Shown here in pieces: positions 1-7,448 of a stretch of 22,916 nt of DNA (positions are counted from its first letter, which is position 1; every line of letters starts with the position of its first letter). A model generated the notes under the pieces. The model was not told the DNA's origin and made no database searches. It was given only the letters and a program-made list of their open reading frames with translations. The DNA lies in contig JAEWNY010000036.1 of the NCBI GenBank assembly GCA_023461075.1, positions 1 through 22,916 of the forward strand. The letters are read 5' to 3'. A program made the translations under genes and the position numbers. The DNA comes from Pseudomonadota bacterium (lineage in GTDB: Bacteria > Pseudomonadota > Gammaproteobacteria > Xanthomonadales > Xanthomonadaceae).

Positions 1-66
1 ACCCGTCGTCAGGCCGAGCACGCCAAACGACTGCAGCAGCAAGGGGGCGTCGATGCCGCCGCTTGA
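1..66 (+). CDS. rlmN: C-terminal end of RlmN, 23S rRNA/tRNA adenine-C2 methyltransferase (partial)
   Basis: An open frame enters from the left edge and stops with TGA at 64-66. Only 21 residues are visible (TRRQAEHAKRLQQQGGVDAAA). None of the radical-SAM domain is in the window, so the identification is contextual. In gammaproteobacteria the gene just before pilF and rodZ is rlmN, and the basic, Gln/Ala-rich tail fits the usual RlmN C-terminus. RlmN methylates C2 of A2503 in 23S rRNA and A37 in some tRNAs. The stop lies inside the start of pilF, a 14-base overlap that suggests coupled translation. Confidence 0.5.
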   Translation, partial: TRRQAEHAKRLQQQGGVDAAA

Positions 67-868
67 TCGCATGGCAGTCCTGATGGTGTTGGCGCTGGGC
101 CTGCTGGCGGCGTCCGGCTGCAGCCGATTGACCTTCATCAAGCCCAACCTGAAGAAGATGGAGGTCGAGCAGGTGCGGCGGCCGGTGGTGGCCCGCGACA
201 GTGCGCAGGTCAAGGCGCGGGCCTCGGCGCAGCAGCAGATCGATGCAGCCACTGCGGCCTTCTCCCAAGGCGACTTGGCCGCCGCCGAAAGATCCGCGCG
301 CGCCGCACTCAAGGCCGATGCGAATTCGATCGACGCGCACACGCTGCTGGGATTGATCGCATCCAGTCGCGGCCGTACCCAGGACGCCGGCGGCTGGTTC
401 AAGAAGGCGGCCGAACTCTCCCAGGGACGTCCCGCCGAAGCCGCCAACTACGGCGCCTGGCTGTGCCAGAACGGCGATCCGGCCCAGTCCCTGCAGTACT
501 TCGATTACGCCGCACGCGCGCAGGACAGCGATGCGCGCTCTGCCACGCTTTCCAACGCCGGCGTCTGCGCGATCCGTGCCGGCCAATCCGCGCGCGCAGA
601 TGCGTACCTGCAACAGTCGTTGGGGCTGGATCCGCAGAACACGGTGGCCCTCGAGTCACTGGCTGGACTGTTGCTGGGGCAGGGCGACGCGATGCGGGCC
701 CGCGCCATGATCCAGCGTCGGTTGGCCATCCAGCCGGTCTCGGCCGCGTCGCTGTCCACTGCGTCACAGATCGAGACGCGCCTGGGTGACAGCCGGGCCG
801 CAACCCTGTATCGGCAACGCCTGCAGGCCGAATTCCCCAACGCCACCTCCCCGTCCCCCGGGAACTGA
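53..868 (+). CDS. pilF: PilF/PilW-type type IV pilus biogenesis lipoprotein (TPR protein)
   Basis: The 271-residue protein begins with a lipoprotein signal peptide: a hydrophobic stretch at residues 8-20, then ASGC with the lipidated Cys at position 23. The rest is helical and Ala-rich, with TPR repeats from about residue 60 to 245 (for example the QIDAATAAFSQGDLAAAERS segment and the following ANYGAWLCQNGD segment). PilF/PilW is the outer-membrane pilotin that localises and multimerises the PilQ secretin for type IV pili. Length and layout match the family. The ATG at 53 is preferred over the one at 71 because AAGGGGG (41-47) sits at suitable spacing, which places the start inside rlmN. The rodZ-like start lies four bases past the stop, so the genes are probably co-transcribed. 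Confidence 0.88.
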   Translation: MPPLDRMAVLMVLALGLLAASGCSRLTFIKPNLKKMEVEQVRRPVVARDSAQVKARASAQQQIDAATAAFSQGDLAAAERSARAALKADANSIDAHTLLGLIASSRGRTQDAGGWFKKAAELSQGRPAEAANYGAWLCQNGDPAQSLQYFDYAARAQDSDARSATLSNAGVCAIRAGQSARADAYLQQSLGLDPQNTVALESLAGLLLGQGDAMRARAMIQRRLAIQPVSAASLSTASQIETRLGDSRAATLYRQRLQAEFPNATSPSPGN

Positions 869-872
869 CACC

Positions 873-1655
873 ATGAACATCGCCCAGACCAACGAGAACC
901 AGCAGGCGCACGGCAACGAACTGCGACGTGCCCGCGAGCAGGCCGGATTGAGCCTCGAGCAGGCGAGCGCGAGTTCGCACATGCCCATGCGTGTATTGAT
1001 CGCGCTTGAGTCGGGGGAATGGTCGAAGTTGGGCGCGCCGGTCTTCGTGCGTGGCCAGCTTCGCAGTTATGCCAAGTTGCTCGGGCTGGATGCCGAGGCA
1101 TTCCTGGCCGATGCCGAGTTGGCGCCGATCCGCCCGGTCGAACTGGTCAGCCACGACCACACGCCGCCGGGTGAGCGCTTCTTCAACCAGCTGGGCAGCA
1201 AGGTTGTTTACGTGGTGATGACCGCTGCGCTCGCGATCCCGGTGTACATGGTCGCGACGCGTTCGCCGGTGCCCGAGCAGCAACAGGCGCAAGCGACCGC
1301 ACCGGCAGCCCAGGGCACCGAGCTGATGCCGCAGGTGCGCGAGCCGGTCGCGGCGTCCATGGCCGCAATGCCCAAGCCCGTCGCGATCCAGGGCACGCTC
1401 AGCTTCGAGTTCAATGGAGAGAGCTGGACGCAGTTCTACGCGCCGGACGGCAGCACCCTGGAAAAGGGCCTGATGAAGGCCGGTGAGCGCAAGGATTTCG
1501 CGGCCGGCCAACTCGGCCGTGTCGTGGTCGGCAATGCTTCCGAAGTGCGCCTGCTGCGCGCCGGCCAGCCGGTGGACATGGACCCGTGGCTGCGGTCGAA
1601 CGTCGCCCGCTTTGCGGTATCCTCTGACGGATTGCCGGTCGCCCCGGCCGAGTGA
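873..1655 (+). CDS. rodZ: RodZ-like cell-shape protein (HTH domain, one membrane span, DUF4115)
   Basis: The protein has 260 residues from the ATG at 873. Residues 14-75 form an Xre-type helix-turn-helix of the RodZ kind (LRRAREQAGLSLEQAS, then the SGEWSKLGAPVFVRGQLRSY segment). A single membrane span lies at about 110-128. After a Gln/Ala/Pro-rich linker, residues 176-248 match the periplasmic DUF4115 domain (LSFEFNGESWTQFYAPDG, WLRSNVARFAV). In E. coli RodZ links MreB filaments to the elongasome. The HTH is usually a protein-binding module rather than a DNA-binding one. The reading frame extends further upstream into pilF, but the ATG just after the pilF stop fits the conserved N-terminus. 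E. coli RodZ is longer (337 residues); shorter forms are common in xanthomonads. Confidence 0.85.
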   Translation: MNIAQTNENQQAHGNELRRAREQAGLSLEQASASSHMPMRVLIALESGEWSKLGAPVFVRGQLRSYAKLLGLDAEAFLADAELAPIRPVELVSHDHTPPGERFFNQLGSKVVYVVMTAALAIPVYMVATRSPVPEQQQAQATAPAAQGTELMPQVREPVAASMAAMPKPVAIQGTLSFEFNGESWTQFYAPDGSTLEKGLMKAGERKDFAAGQLGRVVVGNASEVRLLRAGQPVDMDPWLRSNVARFAVSSDGLPVAPAE

Positions 1656-1729
1656 GGCCGCGTCGCCCGCCGATGGCGACTTCCCGAAGACTTGATGCCG
1701 CGCCGCTCGCGGTGCTGGATGCTGTTTAG

Positions 1730-2326
1730 ATGGATGAACTACTCAACGAACACGAGCAGGGCGAACGCGTCCGCTCGTGGCTGCAACGCAATGCGGTCGG
1801 CCTGATCGGTGGCATCGGGCTTGGCTTGGCCTTGATCTGGGGCTGGAACTGGTGGCAGGGCCGCCAGGTCACGGCCAGCGAAGAGGTCGCTGCACGCTAC
1901 GACGCCTTCGAGCAGGCCGTCGCCAACAACCCGGCCGAGGCCGCGAAGCTGTCATCCCGGCTTGCGGAAACCCCATACGCCGCCATCGCCGCGATGGAGC
2001 TGGCCAAGTCCCAGGTGGATGCCGGCCAGGATGCCGCGGCGCTGGCCACATTGCAGGCGGCCCGCAGCAAGGATCCGGCGGTGAACGCTATTCTTCGCCA
2101 GCGCATCGCCACGCTGCTGATCGCCACCGGCAAGCCCGCCGATGCAGTGACATTGCTGGCCAAGGCCAGCGATGCCGGCTCGCTTGAAGTGTTGGGCGAT
2201 GCCCAAGCCAGCCTCTCGAAACCCGCCGAGGCGCAGAAGGCATACCGCGAGGCGTTGCGCTCGCTCGAGGAAGGTTCACCGCAGCGTCAAGTAGTGCAGC
2301 TCAAGCTGGCCGAGACTGGCGGCTGA
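1730..2326 (+). CDS. yfgM: YfgM-like ancillary SecYEG translocon subunit (TPR-like, PF09976)
   Basis: This 198-residue protein has a charged N-terminus (MDELLNEHEQGERVRSWLQR), a membrane anchor at about residues 21-42, and a periplasmic helical TPR-like domain to the end. That is the layout of YfgM, an inner-membrane protein that associates with SecYEG and periplasmic chaperones. A TAG stop lies directly before the ATG at 1730 in the same frame, so no longer form is possible. The start has no clear Shine-Dalgarno site. The 74 bases separating it from rodZ hold no gene. In Pseudomonas-type order ispG and hisS would lie here. The next gene is bamB, as in E. coli. Confidence 0.85.
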   Translation: MDELLNEHEQGERVRSWLQRNAVGLIGGIGLGLALIWGWNWWQGRQVTASEEVAARYDAFEQAVANNPAEAAKLSSRLAETPYAAIAAMELAKSQVDAGQDAAALATLQAARSKDPAVNAILRQRIATLLIATGKPADAVTLLAKASDAGSLEVLGDAQASLSKPAEAQKAYREALRSLEEGSPQRQVVQLKLAETGG

Positions 2327-2381
2327 GCCAGCGACTCCCATGACACGACGCGTGTCCCCGCACCCCCAACAGGAATAACGC

Positions 2382-3569
2382 ATGCCATCTCAACGTCCCG
2401 CCCTTCGCATCATCGGCATCGCTGCGTGCGTGCTCGCACTCGGCGGCTGCAGCACGATCAGGGGCTGGTTCGGCGGCAAGGGCGGCAAGGAGGCCAAGCC
2501 TGCCGCACTGGTCGAATTCACCCCGACCACCACGGTCAGCCGCGTGTGGTCGGCCAATCTGGGGCCCGGCGAGATCCGCATCGGTGCGCGCCAGCGCCCG
2601 GTGGTAGCCGATGGGCGCGTGTATGCCGCAGGCAGTGGTGCCGCGGTGCGTGCACTCGACCTGCAGACGGGCCAGCAGGTCTGGACCTGGGCCGGCGACA
2701 AGGACGCGCGCTTCGCCGGCGGTCCCGGCGTGGGCGAGGGTACCGTGGCGGTCGGCAGCCTCAACGGCGATGTGGTCGCACTGGATGCCACGACCGGCGC
2801 CGAAAAGTGGAAGGCAAAGGTGTTGAACGAAGTCATCGCCGCGCCGGCGATCGGCGGTGGCATGGTCTTCGTGCGTTCCAACGACGGCCGCGTCACCGCG
2901 TTCGACGCCGGCAACGGCGAGCCGCGCTGGAGCTGGCGCAGCGACATGCCGGCGCTGACCGTGCGCGGAAACGCGCCGTTGACGCTGGGCCCGGGCTACG
3001 TCTTCGTCGGCACCGACAATGGCCGCGTGGTGGCGCTGTCCGCCGCCGATGGCGCCGAGGTCTGGGGTCTCACCGTCGCGCAGCCGGAAGGCCGCAGCGA
3101 GCTGGACCGCATGAATGACATCGACGGTGCGCCCTTGCTGGAAGGCACCACGCTGTACGCCAGCAGCTACAAGCCGCAGACCATGGCGATCGAGGCCCCG
3201 AGCGGACGACCGCTGTGGGTGCAGAACGGACAGGGTGGCGTCGGCGGCATGGGCTCGGGCAACGGCCGTCTGGCGGTGACCGATGCCAGGGACGTGGTCT
3301 GGGCGCTGGATGCTTCGACCGGCGCGCCGATGTGGCAGCAACCGTCCTATCCGCGCCGCGCGCTCAGCGCGCCGGCCATCGTGGGCAACCACGTCGTGGT
3401 CGGTGACTTCGATGGCTACCTGCACTGGTTCTCGCTGGAAGACGGCAAGATGAGCGCACGTAGCCGTGCCGCGCGCAAGCCTATCCGTGCGCAGCCGGTG
3501 GTCGCAGGCGACCTGCTGCTGGTGCAGGACAGTGACGGCAATCTGAGCGCCTGGCGCAGCGGCCCCTGA
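2382..3569 (+). CDS. bamB: BamB, outer-membrane protein assembly lipoprotein
   Basis: The 395-residue protein starts with a lipoprotein signal (hydrophobic residues 8-20, LALGGC, lipidated Cys23). An eight-bladed PQQ-type beta-propeller follows, with repeats such as GRVYAAGSGAAVRALDLQTG, GDVVALDATTGAEKW, GRVTAFDAGNGEPRW, GRVVALSAADGAEVW and VVWALDASTGAPMW. BamB is the scaffold lipoprotein of the BAM complex, which folds beta-barrel proteins into the outer membrane. Length is typical (E. coli 392). AGGAAT just before the ATG serves as ribosome binding site. The stop is three bases before der, the same pairing as in E. coli, so joint transcription with yfgM and der is likely. Confidence 0.95.
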   Translation: MPSQRPALRIIGIAACVLALGGCSTIRGWFGGKGGKEAKPAALVEFTPTTTVSRVWSANLGPGEIRIGARQRPVVADGRVYAAGSGAAVRALDLQTGQQVWTWAGDKDARFAGGPGVGEGTVAVGSLNGDVVALDATTGAEKWKAKVLNEVIAAPAIGGGMVFVRSNDGRVTAFDAGNGEPRWSWRSDMPALTVRGNAPLTLGPGYVFVGTDNGRVVALSAADGAEVWGLTVAQPEGRSELDRMNDIDGAPLLEGTTLYASSYKPQTMAIEAPSGRPLWVQNGQGGVGGMGSGNGRLAVTDARDVVWALDASTGAPMWQQPSYPRRALSAPAIVGNHVVVGDFDGYLHWFSLEDGKMSARSRAARKPIRAQPVVAGDLLLVQDSDGNLSAWRSGP

Positions 3570-3572
3570 TCC

Positions 3573-4973
3573 ATGTTGCCGATCGTTGCGCTGGTCGGAA
3601 GGCCCAACGTCGGCAAGTCCACGTTGTTCAATGCGCTCACGCGCAGCCGTGATGCGCTGGTCCACGACCAACCGGGCGTCACCCGTGACCGTCATTACGG
3701 CGTCTGTCGCCTGCGCGAGGATGAACCCTTCGTCCTGATCGATACCGGCGGGATTGCGGGTGAGGAAGAAGGCCTGGCCGGTGCCACCGCACGACAGGCC
3801 CGAGCCGCTGCGGAAGAGGCGGACCTGGTCCTGTTCGTGGTCGATGGTCGCGAAGGGCCTTCCGCGCTCGACGACGAAATCCTGCGCTGGCTGCGCAAGG
3901 CCGGCCGCCCGGTGCTGCTGGTGGTCAACAAGGTCGACGGCCTCGATGTCCGCCAGTCGGTCGGCGAGTTCGCGCGATACGGTTTCGAGGATGTCATCGC
4001 GACCGCGGCTTCGCACCGTTCCGGCATCGACGATCTGCTGGACGAAGTCTATCCGCGCCTGCCCGAGGCGGGCAGCGGCGAGACGCTCGACAACGATCCC
4101 GAACGCGTGCGCATCGCCTTCATCGGCCGGCCCAATGTCGGCAAGTCCACGCTGGTGAACCGCATCCTCGGCGAGGAGCGGATGATCGCCTCCGAGGTAC
4201 CCGGCACCACGCGTGATTCGATCAGTACCGACATCGAGCGCGATGGCCGCAAGTACCGCCTGGTCGATACCGCCGGCCTGCGCCGCAAGTCGCGCGTGGA
4301 TGAAGCGGTCGAGAAGTTCTCGGCGGTCAAGACCTTGCAGTCGATCGAGGAATGCCAGGTCGCGGTGTTGATGCTCGACGCGACCGAAGGTGTCACCGAC
4401 CAGGACGCGACGGTGCTGAGCGCGGTGCTGGATGCCGGCCGCGCGCTGGTCGTCGCCATCAACAAATGGGATGGCTTGACCGATTACCAGCGCCAGCAGG
4501 CCGAGGACATGCTCTCGCGCAAACTGGCCTTCGTCGATTGGGCCGAGGCGGTGCGGATCTCCGCGCTGCACGGCTCCGGACTGCGCGAATTATTCCGAGC
4601 CGTGCATCGCGCGCATGCCTCGGCGACGCGCGAGTTCGGTACCAGCGAGGTCACCCGCGCGATCGAGATCGCCTACCAATCCAACCCGCCGCCGGTGGTG
4701 CGCGGGCATGTGGCCAAATTGCGTTTCGCCCATCCCGGCGGCAGCAATCCGCCGACTTTCATCGTCCACGGCTCGCGCCTGCGCACGCTCTCCGACACCT
4801 ACAAGCGGTATCTGGAGAACTTCTTCCGCCGCCGCTTCAAGTTGGTCGGCACGCCGGTGCGCTTCGTCTTCAAGGAAGGCGAGAACCCGTACAAGGACAA
4901 GAAGAACGTGCTCAGTGATCGGCAGGTGGCATCGAGGCGCCGGTTGATCCGACACGTCAAGCGCAGGGGTTGA
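3573..4973 (+). CDS. der: Der (EngA), double-domain ribosome-assembly GTPase
   Basis: The 466-residue protein has two tandem GTPase domains. The first carries GRPNVGKS (9-16), DTGG (57-60) and NKVD (119-122). The second carries GRPNVGKS (185-192), DTAG (232-235) and NKWD (297-300). A KH-like domain follows at about 355-440, with a basic tail (SDRQVASRRRLIRHVKRRG). All nucleotide-binding motifs are intact. Der is essential for 50S ribosomal subunit maturation. Length matches the family (E. coli 490). It begins three bases after the bamB stop and ends three bases before the next start, so all three genes are packed as one unit. Confidence 0.97.
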   Translation: MLPIVALVGRPNVGKSTLFNALTRSRDALVHDQPGVTRDRHYGVCRLREDEPFVLIDTGGIAGEEEGLAGATARQARAAAEEADLVLFVVDGREGPSALDDEILRWLRKAGRPVLLVVNKVDGLDVRQSVGEFARYGFEDVIATAASHRSGIDDLLDEVYPRLPEAGSGETLDNDPERVRIAFIGRPNVGKSTLVNRILGEERMIASEVPGTTRDSISTDIERDGRKYRLVDTAGLRRKSRVDEAVEKFSAVKTLQSIEECQVAVLMLDATEGVTDQDATVLSAVLDAGRALVVAINKWDGLTDYQRQQAEDMLSRKLAFVDWAEAVRISALHGSGLRELFRAVHRAHASATREFGTSEVTRAIEIAYQSNPPPVVRGHVAKLRFAHPGGSNPPTFIVHGSRLRTLSDTYKRYLENFFRRRFKLVGTPVRFVFKEGENPYKDKKNVLSDRQVASRRRLIRHVKRRG

Positions 4974-4976
4974 GGC

Positions 4977-6056
4977 ATGGGCGTGCGTGTGTTGATGCCG
5001 GCCCAAGCGCGCGAGCGTCAGCAGGCGGGCGCACGGCTCATCGACATCCGCAGCGAGAGCGAGCGCGCCGCCGGCATGGCCGAAGGTGCCGAAGCAGTCG
5101 GACGAGATGACTTGCTGGGCGATGCGCCAGCGCAGTTGCCACGTGATGCCGCGATCCTGCTCATCTGCCAACGCGGCCTGCGCTCGCTCGCCACGGCCCA
5201 GTCGCTCATCGCGAAGGGCTTCGGTGATGTCGCCAGCGTCGAGGGCGGCACCGAAGCATGGCGCGATGCCGGCCTGCCCATGACGCATGAACTTGATCCA
5301 GATTTCGCCGACCGTTATTCGCGGCAGATGCGCTTGCCCGATGTCGGCGTTGAAGGCCAGCGCAAGCTGCAGGCAGCGCGCATCGTCATCGCCGGCGCCG
5401 GCGGACTGGGTTCGCCCGCCGCGTTCTATCTCGCGGCAGCGGGCATCGGCCACCTGCGGCTGGTCGATGACGACATCGTCGATCGCAGCAACCTGCAACG
5501 GCAAATCCTGCATGTCGATGCCGGCGTCGGCGTCGATGCCAAGGTCGAATCGGCACGCGAGCGTTTGTTCGCGCTCAATCCAACCACCATGGTCGAAGCG
5601 ATCCGGGTGCGAGTCGATGCAGGCAACGCGGACGCGCTGATCGCCGATGCCGACGTGGTGATCGATGGCGCCGACAATTTCCCCACGCGCCATGCGCTCA
5701 ACGATGCCTGTATCCGCCAGCGCAAGCCGCTGGTCTACGGCGCGGTGCAGCGCTTCGAAGGGCAGGCCAGCGTGTTCGATGCCGGGCGCCAGCCGGGCGT
5801 CGCGCCCTGTTATCGCTGCCTGTTCCCCGAGGCGCCCACCGATGCGCCCACTTGCGCGGAGGCCGGGGTGCTCGGCGTGGTGCCCGGGATCATCGGGTTG
5901 GTCCAGGCCGCCGAGGCGATCAAGCTGGTGCTGGGCATCGGCGAGCCACTGATCGGGCGCCTGTTGCGCTTCGATGCGCTGGCCATGCGTTTCCATGAAA
6001 CCCGGCTGCGACCCGACCCGGATTGCCCGGCCTGCGGCAGCGGGTGGCGCGCCTGA
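4977..6056 (+). CDS. moeB: MoeB/ThiF-family adenylyltransferase with N-terminal rhodanese domain
   Basis: Two domains make up 359 residues. Residues 5-102 are a rhodanese domain with an active-site loop CQRGLR, Cys64 being the predicted persulfide carrier. Residues 110-359 are an E1-like adenylyltransferase: nucleotide-binding GAGGLGSP (140-147), the SNLQRQILH segment, a zinc site built from CYRC (278/281) and CPAC (350/353), and a catalytic Cys293 in TCAEAGV as in E. coli MoeB. Such proteins adenylate the C-terminal Gly-Gly of MoaD or ThiS, and the rhodanese part can supply sulfur for the thiocarboxylate. Eukaryotic MOCS3/Uba4 has the same parts in the opposite order. No moa or thi genes lie nearby, so the partner (MoaD, ThiS or both) is undecided. 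The gene starts three bases after der. Confidence 0.85.
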   Translation: MGVRVLMPAQARERQQAGARLIDIRSESERAAGMAEGAEAVGRDDLLGDAPAQLPRDAAILLICQRGLRSLATAQSLIAKGFGDVASVEGGTEAWRDAGLPMTHELDPDFADRYSRQMRLPDVGVEGQRKLQAARIVIAGAGGLGSPAAFYLAAAGIGHLRLVDDDIVDRSNLQRQILHVDAGVGVDAKVESARERLFALNPTTMVEAIRVRVDAGNADALIADADVVIDGADNFPTRHALNDACIRQRKPLVYGAVQRFEGQASVFDAGRQPGVAPCYRCLFPEAPTDAPTCAEAGVLGVVPGIIGLVQAAEAIKLVLGIGEPLIGRLLRFDALAMRFHETRLRPDPDCPACGSGWRA

Positions 6057-6112
6057 GATCTCCAGTCCCTGGAGGCTGGAGCGGACGCAATGGCGGCGGA
6101 GCAGGCTTCACG

Positions 6113-6140
6113 GCTACATAATGTTACGCACCGTAACATC
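6113..6140 (+). promoter_or_regulatory. Putative promoter -10 region overlapping a perfect inverted-repeat operator
   Basis: ATGTTACGCACCGTAACAT at 6121-6139 is a perfect inverted repeat of two 8-base arms around a 3-base centre. Arm length and spacing resemble operators of dimeric repressors such as the TetR family. An AT-rich -10-like stretch (TACATAAT, 6115-6122) runs into the left arm, so a bound protein would block transcription of the DUF1428 gene that starts at 6171. No convincing -35 box is visible and no regulator gene is adjacent. The dyad is seen directly; the operator role is inferred. Confidence 0.55.
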
Positions 6141-6170
6141 CGCCTCATCCACTCGATGAGGATTTGCGCC

Positions 6171-6884
6171 ATGGCTTATTTCGAAGGATTCGTGACGGCG
6201 GTGCCGACCGCCAACAAGGACGCCTACCTCAAGCACGCCACGGACGGACAGGCGATGATGAAGGAACATGGCGTGACCCGCATGGTCGAGAACTGGGGCG
6301 ACGACGTCGCGCAGGGCAAGGTCACCGATTTCCAGCGTGCGGTGCAGGCCAAGCCGGAGGAAACCGTGCTCTTCAGCTGGTTCGAATACCCGGATCGCAA
6401 GACGCGCGATGCTGCGAATGAAAAAATGATGGCCGATCCGCGTATGGAACAGATGGCCGAATCGATGCCGTTCGACGGCAAACGGATGATCTACGGTGGC
6501 TTCGACGCCATCCTCGACGAAGGCAACGGCGGCAAGGCCGGCTACACCGACGGCATGGTCACGCCGGTACCGGAAGCCAACAAGGACGCCTACCTGGAAC
6601 TTGCACGCAAGACGTCGAAGAAGTTCCGCGACCTGGGTGCAGTGCGCGTGGTCGAAGCCTGGGGCGACGACATCCCCGATGGCAAGGTCACCGACTATCG
6701 CCGCGCGGTGAAAGCCGAATCCGGCGAGACCGTGGCGTTTTCCTTCATCCAGTGGCCTGACAAGGCGACCCGCGATGGCGCGTGGCAGAAGCTGATGGAG
6801 GACCCGGACATGCAGGACAACGCGATGCCATTCGATGGCAAGCGCATGTTCTGGGGCGGGTTCGCGCCGTTGCTGGATGGCTGA
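6171..6884 (+). CDS. Tandem-duplicated DUF1428 (YbaA-like) protein
   Basis: The 237-residue protein consists of two copies of a DUF1428 domain, residues 2-118 and 123-237. Both halves share NKDAYL, the WGDD...GKVTD segment, a PD.kTRD segment and FDGKRM..GGF; by eye about half the aligned residues are identical. Single-domain members such as E. coli YbaA have about 117 residues and a dimeric alpha/beta-barrel type fold. One chain here may therefore form the whole dimer-like unit. The biochemical role of the family is unknown. The ATG at 6171 is chosen because GAGGA (about 6158-6162) precedes it and the conserved domain begins at once; upstream ATGs would translate through the inverted repeat. 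The next gene follows after 58 bases with a strong ribosome binding site, probably as one operon. Confidence 0.85.
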   Translation: MAYFEGFVTAVPTANKDAYLKHATDGQAMMKEHGVTRMVENWGDDVAQGKVTDFQRAVQAKPEETVLFSWFEYPDRKTRDAANEKMMADPRMEQMAESMPFDGKRMIYGGFDAILDEGNGGKAGYTDGMVTPVPEANKDAYLELARKTSKKFRDLGAVRVVEAWGDDIPDGKVTDYRRAVKAESGETVAFSFIQWPDKATRDGAWQKLMEDPDMQDNAMPFDGKRMFWGGFAPLLDG

Positions 6885-6942
6885 GCGGCAGCGGCAGCGA
6901 ACGGCCTCGATATCGTCACCTCACGGTTCAAGGAGCCATCCC

Positions 6943-7428
6943 ATGGGCAAGGAAAAAATGGTCACCTGTCTCTGGTTCGACCAGGGCCAGGCGCGCAAGG
7001 CCGCCGAGTTCTACGCCAGCGTGTTCCCGGACAGCAAGGTCGGGCAAGTGGTGGATTCGCCAGCCGACAATCCTTCGATGAAGGCGGGCGAGGAACTGAC
7101 GGTCGATTTCACCGTGCTCGGCCGCCCGTTTTTTGGTTTGAATGGCGGCCCCGACTTCAAGCCGAACGAGTCGGTCAGTTTCCAGGTCGTGACCGATGAC
7201 CAGGCTGAAACCGATCGCTACTGGAACGCGATCATCGACAACGGCGGCCAGGCCAGCGATTGCGGCTGGTGCAAGGATCGCTGGGGCTACTCCTGGCAGA
7301 TCACCCCGCGTGCCTTGATGGACGCGATGCAGAACCCGGACCGCGCCGTGGCCAAGCGCGCGATGGAAGCGATGATGAAGATGCAGAAGATCGACATCGC
7401 GAAAATCGAGGCCGCCGTCAACGGCTGA
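6943..7428 (+). CDS. PhnB-like VOC superfamily protein (PF06983)
   Basis: The 161-residue protein shows the PhnB/3-dmu-9_3-mt signature: CLWFDQGQARKAAEFYASVF near the N-terminus, then LTVDFTVLGRPFFGLNGGP, a central QVVTDDQAETDRYWNAI segment, and CGWCKDRWGYSWQITP. This is a glyoxalase/bleomycin-resistance type fold. Many members are labelled 3-demethylubiquinone methyltransferase by old homology, but no SAM-binding motif is present and no reaction can be assigned. AAGGAG at 6930-6935, seven bases before the ATG, fixes the start at 6943. It lies just after the DUF1428 gene on the same strand and may share its operator. It converges on the hydrolase gene with only 20 bases between the stops. Confidence 0.85.
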   Translation: MGKEKMVTCLWFDQGQARKAAEFYASVFPDSKVGQVVDSPADNPSMKAGEELTVDFTVLGRPFFGLNGGPDFKPNESVSFQVVTDDQAETDRYWNAIIDNGGQASDCGWCKDRWGYSWQITPRALMDAMQNPDRAVAKRAMEAMMKMQKIDIAKIEAAVNG

Positions 7429-7448
7429 TCGCGGGCGCGACCTGTGCG

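Noticed and set aside
2340..2378. Twelve-codon mini-frame ending three bases before bamB, over a small GACAC/GTGTC dyad
   Set aside because: Frames this short are expected by chance; it has no ribosome binding site, and the 5-pair dyad is too weak to claim a leader-peptide or attenuation device.
2301..4571. Very long open frame on the minus strand across bamB and der (756 codons)
   Set aside because: It lies wholly opposite two strongly recognised genes, its translation is rich in His, Arg, Asp and Gln with no domain, and such frames are common opposite high-GC genes with GC-rich third positions.
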